A stretch of DNA of 7,655 nt from JAENVT01 sp040005915 (GCA_040005915.1 JBDTYA010000280.1:1-7655); one strand, 5' to 3'. Shown: positions 1-6,280, numbered from the stretch's first letter. Notes: generated by a model from the sequence alone, not told the origin. Program-made: numbers and translations.

Positions 1-725
1 CCGGACGGGTCGGGATCGATCTCGGTGATGACGGTGGCGGGCTGGTCGAGCTGGGCGATGATCCGAGGGTTCTGGCCACGGTTGCCGGCGATGAACAGTC
101 CGGCGGTCCCGTCGCTCGCCTGTCCGGCAGCGAAGATGTTCTTCCCCGCTGGGTGGTAGGCGGCGACGTCTGTGCGTTCGAGGAAACTGATGTCGGTGCG
201 CGTCTCGGGCTTCCCGGCGGTGCGCCACAGCAGGTGGTCGTCGGCGACTGCCGGCGCGATCAACGCCTTGCCCGTGGGGTACGACCACGTGACTCGTGTG
301 TTGCTCGACAGGTAGCCGCTGGGCAGCGCCTGCGTGCCGTCGAATACCGTGACCGAATTCAGCAGCACCCGGTCGCCGGTCGGCGACCATCGGATCGGCC
401 CGACGTTGTCGCGGGTCAGCTCCGTCAAGCAACCCGTGGTCGCGCCGCCTGGGCTGACGCTGTACAGACGGGTACCGATCTCGAACGTCACTTCAGGCGT
501 CGGGCCCGGCGGGGAGAAGACGCAGGCACCCGTGGGCAGGGCGATGGTGCTGGTTGCGATCGCGGCAGGTGCGGTTGCAGGGACAGTCGTGACCGTGGTC
601 GGCGGCACCGTGTTGCTGGGCGTGCCGAGCGGCGGCAACGTCTGCGGCGACGTCGAGCCTTCGTCGACGTTGCATCCCGCAGCGAGCAGCGTGATGCCCA
701 CTGCCAGACACGCGATTCGGTTCAT
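1..725 (-). CDS. Lipoprotein with PD40/WD40-like repeats, C-terminus cut by the window edge
   Basis: Reading the - strand from the ATG at 725 gives 241 codons with no stop before the left edge, so the C-terminal part lies outside. Residues 1-18 form a lipoprotein signal: MNR, a hydrophobic stretch, then a lipobox ending AAGC with Cys18 as the lipidation site. A Thr/Pro/Ser-rich linker (about 22-64) follows. The mature domain begins near residue 65. Segments such as IRWSPTGDRVLL (111-122) and AYHPAGKNIFAAG (189-201) resemble PD40/TolB-type beta-propeller blades. Cys68 and Cys99 could form a disulfide. The family fits a surface-anchored protein on the outer face of the cytoplasmic membrane; its ligand or activity cannot be told. 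The gene is divergent from the M23 lipoprotein 40 bp away. The coding frame and the signal peptide are secure. The propeller assignment is an inference from two or three weak repeats. Confidence 0.8.
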   Translation of the reverse strand, partial: MNRIACLAVGITLLAAGCNVDEGSTSPQTLPPLGTPSNTVPPTTVTTVPATAPAAIATSTIALPTGACVFSPPGPTPEVTFEIGTRLYSVSPGGATTGCLTELTRDNVGPIRWSPTGDRVLLNSVTVFDGTQALPSGYLSSNTRVTWSYPTGKALIAPAVADDHLLWRTAGKPETRTDISFLERTDVAAYHPAGKNIFAAGQASDGTAGLFIAGNRGQNPRIIAQLDQPATVITEIDPDPS

Positions 726-733
726 CGCCTGCA

Positions 734-763
734 ACGGTAGATCGGCCGTGACAGGCTGGTGAA
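734..763 (-). promoter_or_regulatory. Possible promoter of the left-edge lipoprotein gene
   Basis: On the - strand, TTCACC (763-758) and TACCGT (739-734) are separated by 18 bases, and the second hexamer lies 8 bases before the ATG at 725. TACCGT fits the actinobacterial TANNNT -10 pattern, and no good Shine-Dalgarno sequence precedes the start, so the mRNA would have a very short leader. The -35 hexamer lies immediately before the start codon of the divergent M23 gene, so transcription of the two genes could interfere. This rests on motif matching only. Confidence 0.3.
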
Positions 764-765
764 CG

Positions 766-1485
766 ATGCATGCCCTGCGGAACGCAATCGTGATGGGCAT
801 GTTGATCTCGGGTTGCTCAGGTGATGCGGCGACCGGCGATTCGACAACCGCGCCCGCAACATCATCGACCAGCACGACAGTCGTCGCGCCGACGTCCACG
901 ACGTCGCCGGCCCCCACATCGACGACCAGCTCTACGGCGGTCCCGCGACCGTTGAGGTATGTGTTCCCGTTCACCGGGAGGAAGATCAGCTACGGCCATC
1001 GCCATCACGACTATCCGGCGACCGATGTGTTCGGCTGCGGCGCCGATGTGGTCGCTCCGATCGGTGGCACGATCGAGGAGACCCGTACCTTCGACCCGTG
1101 GGTCCCCAAGGTCAACGACCCGGCTACGCGTGGCGGCAAGTACGTGTCGATGTTGGGCGACGACGGCGTGCGTTACTACTTCGCCCACCTCGACTCCGTC
1201 GCCGTGCAACCCGGCGACCTCGTCGATGGCGGCTCGCCCCTCGGTGTGATGGGACAGACGGGCAATGCCCGCAACTCGGCGTGCCACACCCACTTCGGGA
1301 TCTCGTGGCCGTGTGATGGCACCGAGTGGGGCGTTCGCCGCGGCGAGATCTGGCCGTGGAAGTACCTCGATGCGTGGAGGGACGCCGAACAGTTGTCGCC
1401 GGTCGACGAGATCAGGGGAGCCGAAGCGGCGAACCCCGGGGCGTGCTCGAAGGCAGAGCTGGATCCGAGCGCAGCCGACGCCTAG
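766..1485 (+). CDS. Lipoprotein M23-family (LytM-type) zinc metallopeptidase
   Basis: This 239-residue protein is probably a membrane-anchored peptidoglycan endopeptidase or a LytM-type regulator of wall hydrolysis. A short basic start and hydrophobic core lead to the lipobox ISGC, with Cys17 lipidated. A Ser/Thr/Pro-rich linker covers about 22-62. The M23 domain spans about 66-205. Candidate zinc ligands are His81 and Asp87 in HHDYPATD plus His176 of the HTH motif (174-176). His141 in the AHLDS motif is the usual second catalytic histidine. The turn VVAPIGGTI and the GVMGQTGNA segment are also typical of M23. All catalytic positions are present, so an active enzyme is expected. Cys173 and Cys183 bracket the HxH motif and Cys91 follows the Asp ligand, suggesting an extracytoplasmic disulfide. 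The ATG at 766 gives a full lipoprotein signal; a nearby alternative start is possible. The family call is firm; the cleaved bond is unknown. Confidence 0.9.
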   Translation: MHALRNAIVMGMLISGCSGDAATGDSTTAPATSSTSTTVVAPTSTTSPAPTSTTSSTAVPRPLRYVFPFTGRKISYGHRHHDYPATDVFGCGADVVAPIGGTIEETRTFDPWVPKVNDPATRGGKYVSMLGDDGVRYYFAHLDSVAVQPGDLVDGGSPLGVMGQTGNARNSACHTHFGISWPCDGTEWGVRRGEIWPWKYLDAWRDAEQLSPVDEIRGAEAANPGACSKAELDPSAADA

Positions 1486-1486
1486 C

Positions 1487-1510
1487 TCGGCGCCGGTGTG
1501 GCGTCGCCGA
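1487..1510 (+). terminator. Possible stem-loop terminator after the M23 gene
   Basis: Two bases after the TAG stop, TCGGCG (1487-1492) pairs with CGCCGA (1505-1510). Inside this, CC (1493-1494) can pair with GG (1500-1501) around a GGTGT loop, with a three-base bulge on the 3' arm. There is no T-run after it, which is common for high-GC hairpin terminators but leaves the call weak. Confidence 0.3.
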
Positions 1511-1572
1511 TCGGTCGCACTGCAGCCCTGGCAGACGTGCTTCAATGGCGGCGGGTGGGCTCGAGTCAACAC

Positions 1573-1579
1573 GGAGGGG
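1573..1579 (+). promoter_or_regulatory. Strong ribosome binding site fixing the mscL start
   Basis: GGAGGGG lies 7 bases before the ATG at 1587. It is the best Shine-Dalgarno match in the window. The same frame stays open for 87 codons upstream, but this site and the MscL N-terminus place the start at 1587 and not at the far upstream ATG at 1326. Confidence 0.85.
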
Positions 1580-1586
1580 AACATCG

Positions 1587-1979
1587 ATGAAGAACTTCAT
1601 GAAGGAGTTCAAGGACTTCATTGCGACGGGCAACATGATCGAACTGGCTGTCGCGTTCATCTTGGGTTTGGCGGTGAAGGCGGTCATCGACGCGTTCATG
1701 GCGGGTGTCGCCAATCCATTGATCGGTGCGATCGTCGGCAAGCCGAACCTCGACAACTTCCTGACCTTCACCGTGCGCAAGGGCACCGCGAACCAGTCGA
1801 CCATTTCGTTCGGCGTCGTGCTGACCCAGCTCATCTCGCTGATCATCGTCGGCTTGGTCCTGTTCATGTTCGTGAAGGCCTACAACAAGATGCGCAAGCC
1901 GGTCGAGGCTGCCCCTCCAGGGCCCAACGAGATCGACCTCCTCACGCAGATCCGAGACGAGTTGCGCACCCGCGGCTGA
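1587..1979 (+). CDS. mscL: Large-conductance mechanosensitive channel MscL
   Basis: This 130-residue membrane protein matches MscL along its whole length. MscL opens under high membrane tension and releases solutes after hypo-osmotic shock. The N-terminal amphipathic helix MKNFMKEFKDFI is followed by the conserved GN and a pore-lining TM1 of about 17-45 (ELAVAFILGLAV, then NPLIGAI). The extracellular loop is about 46-73. TM2 is about 74-98 and is followed by the basic turn YNKMRK. The cytoplasmic C-terminal helix has the family's LLTQIRDEL pattern (118-126). The length is at the short end of the usual range, mainly because the loop and the C-terminal linker are compact. The gene has its own strong RBS and lies 101 bp after the M23 peptidase gene and 77 bp before the SGNH lipoprotein gene. 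Proximity to a wall peptidase suits an envelope-stress role, but no functional link is proven. Confidence 0.96.
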   Translation: MKNFMKEFKDFIATGNMIELAVAFILGLAVKAVIDAFMAGVANPLIGAIVGKPNLDNFLTFTVRKGTANQSTISFGVVLTQLISLIIVGLVLFMFVKAYNKMRKPVEAAPPGPNEIDLLTQIRDELRTRG

Positions 1980-2016
1980 ACGCTCCCAGCGTCGCGACCG
2001 CCCAACTTCGGGCGCG

Positions 2017-2047
2017 CTGACTATCGAAATCGGTGCGGCGCTAGATT
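2017..2047 (+). promoter_or_regulatory. Possible promoter of the SGNH lipoprotein gene
   Basis: CTGACT (2017-2022) and TAGATT (2042-2047) are separated by 19 bases, and TAGATT fits the TANNNT -10 pattern. It ends 9 bases before the ATG at 2057. No Shine-Dalgarno sequence fits in between, so a leaderless or nearly leaderless mRNA is suggested. The spacer is longer than the ideal 17. Confidence 0.3.
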
Positions 2048-2056
2048 CAATGGACT

Positions 2057-3103
2057 ATGAGAATGCGGCGCGAGGTCACCCTTACTGTGATCTGCGCCCT
2101 CCTGGTGGCCTGCTCGGCAGCTGCATCCGGGCCGGACAGCTCGCTCGACCCCACAGTGGCCGGAGTCGGTGTGCTTCCCGGAGGCAACCCGGTGATCGAA
2201 GTGATCGCCAGCGATCCGACGACCACCGTCGGTGCGACCGAAGTGCCGACCACTACCACGACGGCGCTGCCGTTGATCGGCTCGCTCGCCGCCGGCAACC
2301 GGCTGTTGATGATCGGCGACTCCGTCACCGCATCCGCCGCCAAGCGCTACGGCGGCGAGTGGTGCAAGACATTGGTGCCGCTCGGCTGGAAGGTCGAGGT
2401 CGACGCGGAGCCGAGTCGTTTCGTCGACTTCGGCAACCAGGTGCTCGACAAACGGCTCTCGGCGAAGTGGGACGCTGCGTATGTCTTCCTTGGCAGCAAC
2501 TACCTGGGTGACCAGCAGGCCTACCGCAAGCAGTTGGAGAAGATCATCGAGCGCCTGTCGCCGATACCGATCGTGCTGCTGACGGTGACGCTGTTCGACG
2601 AGAGTCGCCAACAGGTCAACGATGCCATCACGTTGGTCGGTGCCGAGTTCCCCAACGTGCATCTGCTCGATTGGAGCTCGATCGCCGGAGCCGACCCCAC
2701 CAAGATCCTGCGCGGAGACGGCCTGCACCTGACCAACGACGGCCGAACAGTGCTGGCTGCGACCGTGGCCGGCGTCCTCGGCCCGGCGCCGGCGGCCGAT
2801 GGTGACTGCCTCACCACTTCGTTCACCAACGACTCGGGCGCCAGCGTCAACGGCAGCGACACGCCACCGGCCCACCCCGGGCCGCCTACCCAGACCACCG
2901 TTCATTCGCCGACCCCGACGACCGCCGGTGGCGGTGCTGGCACTCCGACCACCAGACCCCCGACCGCCACGCCATCGCCCACGACCCAACCGCCGCCGAC
3001 GACCGTTCAGCCGACGACCCCGCCGCCAACAGCCCCGCCTGCTGTGACGGTCCCACGACGAACCGTGCCACCGACCGTTGCGCCGGCGTCTTCCGTTCCC
3101 TGA
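2057..3103 (+). CDS. SGNH/GDSL-type hydrolase lipoprotein with Pro/Thr-rich tail
   Basis: This 348-residue protein starts with a lipoprotein signal (basic MRMRR, hydrophobic core, lipobox LVAC, Cys19). A variable Thr-rich linker runs to about residue 78. The SGNH-hydrolase-like domain spans about 80-243. The nucleophile block is LLMIGDSVT with Ser89. A possible block III is FLGSNY with Asn148. The catalytic Asp/His block is GDGLHLTNDG with Asp221 and His224. SGNH enzymes are esterases or acetyl-esterases acting on lipids, polysaccharides or peptidoglycan acyl groups; the substrate here cannot be read. Residues of about 268-348 are a Pro/Thr/Ala-rich tail with no sortase motif and no transmembrane helix. 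Cys103 and Cys251 may pair. Two ATGs (2057, 2063) are possible starts; the first is taken. The fold is well supported by the Ser and Asp/His blocks, while block II is unclear. Confidence 0.82.
   Translation: MRMRREVTLTVICALLVACSAAASGPDSSLDPTVAGVGVLPGGNPVIEVIASDPTTTVGATEVPTTTTTALPLIGSLAAGNRLLMIGDSVTASAAKRYGGEWCKTLVPLGWKVEVDAEPSRFVDFGNQVLDKRLSAKWDAAYVFLGSNYLGDQQAYRKQLEKIIERLSPIPIVLLTVTLFDESRQQVNDAITLVGAEFPNVHLLDWSSIAGADPTKILRGDGLHLTNDGRTVLAATVAGVLGPAPAADGDCLTTSFTNDSGASVNGSDTPPAHPGPPTQTTVHSPTPTTAGGGAGTPTTRPPTATPSPTTQPPPTTVQPTTPPPTAPPAVTVPRRTVPPTVAPASSVP
2858..3091 (+). repeat. Low-complexity Pro/Thr-rich coding tract
   Basis: This stretch encodes about residues 268-345 of the SGNH lipoprotein. 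It consists of irregular proline/threonine/alanine triplets such as PPPTT, PTTPPPTAPP and TVPP. It is an imperfect compositional repeat, not an exact tandem array. Such tails are usually flexible, may span the cell wall, and may be O-glycosylated. It may vary in length between strains. Confidence 0.7.
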
Positions 3104-3117
3104 CCGTCGCCTTGCGT

Positions 3118-3123
3118 GGGAGA
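3118..3123 (+). promoter_or_regulatory. Ribosome binding site deciding the aldo/keto reductase start
   Basis: GGGAGA lies 7 bases before the ATG at 3131. A GTG at 3116 in the same frame overlaps this site and would add five residues (MGEWA) not expected in the family. The ATG at 3131 gives the canonical MEYRRLGRTALQVS start. Confidence 0.65.
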
Positions 3124-3130
3124 ATGGGCC

Positions 3131-4105
3131 ATGGAATACCGACGATTGGGCCGCACAGCACTGCAGGTCAGCGAACTGTGCCTCGGCACGATGAACTTCG
3201 GTCCGGAGACGCCGGAGGATGAATCGCACGCGATCATGGATCGGGCGCTCGAGCTGGGCATCAACTTCTTCGACACGGCGAATCGCTACGGCGGGAGCAA
3301 GGGCGCGGGCACGACGGAGGAGATCATCGGCCGTTGGTTCGCGCAAGGTGGCGGCCGCCGCGAGAAGGTGGTGTTGGCCACCAAGCTGTACGGAGCGATG
3401 ACAGATTGGCCGAACGACGGCCGGCTGTCGGCGCGGCACATCCGCATGGCCTGCGACGAGAGCCTGCGGCGCATGCAGACCGATCACATCGACCTGTACC
3501 AAATGCACCACGTCGACCGCAACGCGCCGTGGGACGAGATCTGGCAGGGCATCGACACGCTCGTGCAGCAGGGCAAGATCACATACGTCGGCAGCAGCAA
3601 CTTCGCCGGCTGGCACATCACCCAGGCCAACGAGCGTGCCAAGGCTCGCGGTTCTCTCGGTCTTGTCAGCGAGCAGAGCCACTACAACCTGCTGGTCCGC
3701 ACGGTCGAGCTCGAGGTGTTGCCGGCGTGCCGTGACTACGGCGTCGGCTTGATCCCGTGGAGCCCGCTTTCAGGTGGCGTGCTCGGCGGCGTGCTCGGCA
3801 ATGAATCGAGTGCCCGCAGGCGTTCGCCGAACGCGGTCCAGCGAATCGAGAAGTTCAGGCCGCAGCTCGAGAAGTGGGAGAACCTGTGCGCAGAGATGGG
3901 CGAGGAGCCCGCCGCGGTGGCCTTGGCCTGGTTGCTGCACCAGGACGGCGTCACCTGCCCGATCATCGGCCCGCGAACCATGGCCCAGCTCGACGGAGCC
4001 TCGCTGCGCGCCCTGGAGCTGAAGCTCGACGAGTCGACCCTGGCCGCCATCGACGTGATCTTCCCCGGCCCGGGAGGCACGGCGCCCGAGGCGTACGCCT
4101 GGTAA
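3131..4105 (+). CDS. Aldo/keto reductase, NADPH-dependent type
   Basis: This 324-residue TIM-barrel oxidoreductase is predicted to reduce aldehydes or ketones in the cytoplasm using NAD(P)H. The start MEYRRLGRTALQVSELCLGT is the classic aldo/keto reductase entry. The catalytic tetrad is visible: Asp48 (FFDTANRYG), Tyr53, Lys85 (VLATKLYG) and His126 (LYQMHHVD). Cofactor-contact segments are also present: GSSNFAGW (154-161), SEQSHYNLL (180-188), IPWSPLSGGVL (208-218) and the C-terminal PIIGPRT (277-283). The length is normal. It most resembles the large Tas/YajO-like, aryl-alcohol-dehydrogenase-like subgroup (COG0667 style), whose members have broad and usually unknown substrates. The gene starts 27 bp after the SGNH gene with no terminator between, so co-transcription is likely, though no shared pathway is evident. 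Confidence 0.93.
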   Translation: MEYRRLGRTALQVSELCLGTMNFGPETPEDESHAIMDRALELGINFFDTANRYGGSKGAGTTEEIIGRWFAQGGGRREKVVLATKLYGAMTDWPNDGRLSARHIRMACDESLRRMQTDHIDLYQMHHVDRNAPWDEIWQGIDTLVQQGKITYVGSSNFAGWHITQANERAKARGSLGLVSEQSHYNLLVRTVELEVLPACRDYGVGLIPWSPLSGGVLGGVLGNESSARRRSPNAVQRIEKFRPQLEKWENLCAEMGEEPAAVALAWLLHQDGVTCPIIGPRTMAQLDGASLRALELKLDESTLAAIDVIFPGPGGTAPEAYAW

Positions 4106-4123
4106 CCACGTCGGCGACGAGCT

Positions 4124-4141
4124 GGATCGGTCGCCCGGTCC
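4124..4141 (+). terminator. Candidate hairpin terminator between converging genes
   Basis: GGATCGG (4124-4130) pairs with CCGGTCC (4135-4141) around a TCGC loop. This gives seven base pairs including one G-U, starting 18 bases after the aldo/keto reductase stop. On the opposite strand the G-U pair becomes a C-A mismatch, so the hairpin is better for + strand transcripts. There is no T-run. It lies in the 56-bp gap between this gene and the converging DUF2752 gene, where a terminator is expected. Confidence 0.42.
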
Positions 4142-4161
4142 TGAATGCCGCAATGGCCGAG

Positions 4162-4602
4162 TCACGGGGCGAGGCTTCGGAAGCCGGGCGCGGGGATGTT
4201 GCGGAGGACTGCGTAGGCGATGAGGACGACGGGCGCCAGTGCGGCGGACCATCGGCCGATGTTTTGCGGCAGGCGGATCGCCGGCGCTCCCCGTGAGGCC
4301 CGGAGCCAGACGACCCAGGCGGCGACGATCGCGGCCAGCACGACCGGCGTGAACACGTTGTAGCTCAGTGCTGACCCGATGTGGCCGTGCAGCATCTGGT
4401 ACGTGCCACGGGTCAGGCCGCACCCGGGGCACCACAACCCGGTCATCTGATGGAAGGCGCACCCTGGGAACCGCGAGCCGGCGGCGCCGGGATCGTGGGT
4501 GGCCACGAACCCCGCAGTGACCGCCAATGCGGCACCGCACGCAACCGGAGCAACCCGGCGGGCGAAGTCGCGGTGCACCGATGCCGATAGGCCGACTTCC
4601 AT
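4162..4602 (-). CDS. DUF2752 family small membrane protein
   Basis: This 146-residue protein is of unknown function. It has the DUF2752 signature: an upstream Cys48, then TGLWCPGCGLTR with Cys58 and Cys61, then a region ending in LHGHIGSALSYNVF (71-84). Hydrophobic segments at about 18-36, 83-101 and 119-134 suggest three membrane spans, with the cysteine motif between the first and second. In the family the CPxCGxTR block is the most conserved part, and the cysteines could bind a metal or form a redox pair; this is an inference. The frame is open back to an ATG at 4665, but that would run into the ABC-F gene. The ATG at 4602 has a well-placed -10 hexamer just before it and gives the usual family length. 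The gene converges with the aldo/keto reductase and diverges from the ABC-F gene. Confidence 0.85.
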   Translation of the reverse strand: MEVGLSASVHRDFARRVAPVACGAALAVTAGFVATHDPGAAGSRFPGCAFHQMTGLWCPGCGLTRGTYQMLHGHIGSALSYNVFTPVVLAAIVAAWVVWLRASRGAPAIRLPQNIGRWSAALAPVVLIAYAVLRNIPAPGFRSLAP

Positions 4603-4637
4603 CGCTGCATCGTACGACGTGTGGCGTTGTGGACCAG
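4603..4637 (-). promoter_or_regulatory. Probable leaderless promoter of the DUF2752 gene
   Basis: On the - strand TACGAT (4614-4609) fits the TANNNT -10 pattern and ends exactly 6 bases before the ATG at 4602. The predicted transcript start is therefore the A of the start codon. A weak -35 candidate, CTGGTC (4637-4632), lies 17 bases upstream. There is no Shine-Dalgarno sequence, which agrees with leaderless translation. Confidence 0.45.
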
Positions 4638-4655
4638 AGGTTTCCCCGCCACTAT
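4627..4655 (+). promoter_or_regulatory. Possible promoter of the ABC-F gene
   Basis: TTGTGG (4627-4632) and CACTAT (4650-4655) are spaced by 17 bases, and the second ends 8 bases before the ATG at 4664. Each hexamer is an imperfect match. The -35 box overlaps the -35 candidate of the opposite DUF2752 promoter, so the two would compete for RNA polymerase. Confidence 0.35.
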
Positions 4656-4663
4656 GGACGGCC

Positions 4664-6280
4664 ATGTTGCAGGTCCAAGCGCTCGCGGTGGAAGTTGGTG
4701 GTCGTCAGATCATCGACGGCGCCTCATTCACCGTGATGTCGCGCGACAAGGTCGGCCTGGTCGGCCGCAACGGGGCGGGCAAGACCACCCTGTTCCGCGT
4801 GCTCGGCGGCGCACTGGAACCAACCGGCGGCAAGATCCTGCGCAAGGGCGGTTTCGGCTATCTGCCCCAGGATCCGCGGATCGCCGGGCTTCTCGACGGG
4901 CGCACCGCCATCACCCATGTGCTCAGCGGTCGCGGTATCGATGAGGAGCTGATCCGCCTCGAGAAGCTGCGCATCACGATGGAGGAGGACGCCAGCGATC
5001 GCAACGTCAGCCGGTACAGCCAGGCCCAGGACGAGTTCGCCACCTCCGGCGGATACGGCGCCGAGAGCGAAGCTCGAGCAATGGCCGCCGGCCTCGGCCT
5101 GCACGGTGATCGGCTCGAGCTGCCGATCGGGGTGCTCAGTGGCGGCGAACGCCGGCGCGTCGAGTTGGCTCGAATCCTGTTTGCCGGGTCCGACGTCCTC
5201 CTGCTCGATGAGCCGACCAACCACCTCGACATCGATGCCAAGACGTGGCTGCTGCAGTTCCTGCGGACCTACCGTGGCGCTCTGCTGGTCATCAGCCACG
5301 ACCTCGAGCTACTCGACGAGGCCATCACACGGGTGTTGCACCTCGATCGCCCGGCCGAGGAAGCGGTGGGCGAACTCGTCGAATACAAGGGCACCTACAG
5401 CCAGTACCGCGCGGCGCGCGCCGCCGACGAGGAGCGCCTTTCGAAGAAGGCCGTGCTACAGGCCAAGGAGATCGCTCGCATCCAGACGATCGTCGACCGC
5501 TTCGGGGCCAAGGCCACCAAGGCAGCGATGGCGCACAGCAAGGAGAAGCAGATCGTCCGGCTCGAGGCTCAGCGCGTGCAGGTCTCCAAGGGCGACCGCA
5601 CCCTCCGCGTCAAGTTCCCCGATCCGCCGGCCAGCGGCGGCACCGTCATCACAGCCAGAGACATGTCGAAGGGCTATGGCGGGCCTGCCGTGTTCGAAGA
5701 CGTCTCCTTCGACGTCGGCCGCGGCGACCGGCTGTTGGTGCTCGGCCTCAACGGTGCGGGTAAGACGAGTCTCCTGCGAATCCTCGCCGGCGAGACGACC
5801 GCCAACGTCGGCCACTTCAACTTCGGCCACAACGTCAACGTCGGCTACTACGCGCAGGAGCACGACAACCTGCAGCCGGAAGCGACGCTGCTCGACAACA
5901 TCCGCGCCGCGGTGCCCAGCGACGTGGTCCTCACCGAGACGCAGCTCCGCGGGATGCTCGGAATGATGGGTCTCACCGGCGAGAAGGTGTACCAGGAGAG
6001 CGGCACGCTGTCGGGCGGAGAGAAGACGAAGTTGGCGCTGGCGATGTTGATGGTCGGCCGTAACAACCTGCTGCTGCTCGATGAGCCGACCAACAACCTC
6101 GACCCACCCAGCCGCCAGTCGGTCACCGACTCGTTGAAGTCGTGGAAGGGCACGATCGTCTTCGTCAGCCACGACACCGAGTTCGTCGAACAACTGCACC
6201 CGACGAAGGTGTTGCTGATGCCCGATGGACAGGTCGACTACTTCAACAACGACTGGCTGGAGCTCGTCTCGTTGGCGTGA
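4664..6280 (+). CDS. ABC-F family ATP-binding protein (ribosome-associated)
   Basis: This is a 538-residue soluble protein with two ABC ATPase domains and no membrane segment, as in the ABC-F family, which acts at the ribosomal E site and not in transport. First domain: Walker A GRNGAGKT (34-41), Q-loop Gln69, signature LSGGE (158-162), Walker B ending LLLDEP with Glu183, and switch His212. The linker (about 240-325) holds the charged helical extension with KATKAAMAHSKEK (283-295), typical of ABC-F. Second domain: Walker A GLNGAGKT (361-368), Gln398, LSGGE (449-453), Glu474 and His503. All catalytic residues are intact in both halves. It ends soon after the second domain, without the long C-terminal extension seen in Uup. 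It resembles the actinobacterial group often labelled Uup-like or macrolide ABC proteins. Whether it serves translation or antibiotic protection cannot be decided. The ATG at 4664 is chosen over the in-frame ATG at 4499, which would overlap the DUF2752 gene. Confidence 0.94.
   Translation: MLQVQALAVEVGGRQIIDGASFTVMSRDKVGLVGRNGAGKTTLFRVLGGALEPTGGKILRKGGFGYLPQDPRIAGLLDGRTAITHVLSGRGIDEELIRLEKLRITMEEDASDRNVSRYSQAQDEFATSGGYGAESEARAMAAGLGLHGDRLELPIGVLSGGERRRVELARILFAGSDVLLLDEPTNHLDIDAKTWLLQFLRTYRGALLVISHDLELLDEAITRVLHLDRPAEEAVGELVEYKGTYSQYRAARAADEERLSKKAVLQAKEIARIQTIVDRFGAKATKAAMAHSKEKQIVRLEAQRVQVSKGDRTLRVKFPDPPASGGTVITARDMSKGYGGPAVFEDVSFDVGRGDRLLVLGLNGAGKTSLLRILAGETTANVGHFNFGHNVNVGYYAQEHDNLQPEATLLDNIRAAVPSDVVLTETQLRGMLGMMGLTGEKVYQESGTLSGGEKTKLALAMLMVGRNNLLLLDEPTNNLDPPSRQSVTDSLKSWKGTIVFVSHDTEFVEQLHPTKVLLMPDGQVDYFNNDWLELVSLA

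Noticed and set aside
153..762. Long open frames on the + strand across 153-762, with arginine-rich translations
   Set aside because: They lie opposite the lipoprotein frame on the - strand, which has a proper signal peptide and a lipobox. The + translations have no recognisable domain and are shadow frames of high-GC coding DNA.
1326..1586. Upstream in-frame extension of mscL starting at ATG 1326
   Set aside because: The extra 87 residues overlap the M23 gene, are arginine-rich and do not resemble any MscL N-terminus. The strong RBS at 1573-1579 marks the true start.
1999..2014. Small hairpin CGCCC/GGGCG after mscL
   Set aside because: It has only five pairs, a six-base loop and no T-run, so it is too weak to call a terminator.
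2021..3682. A 553-codon open frame on the - strand across the SGNH and aldo/keto reductase genes
   Set aside because: It spans two clearly assigned genes on the other strand, and its translation is rich in Arg, Gly and His with no motif. Long antisense frames are expected at this base composition.
4173..4185. Perfect inverted repeat GGCTTCGGAAGCC
   Set aside because: It lies inside the last codons of the DUF2752 gene with only a five-pair stem and a three-base loop. It could help termination on either strand, but the hairpin at 4124-4141 is better placed and longer.
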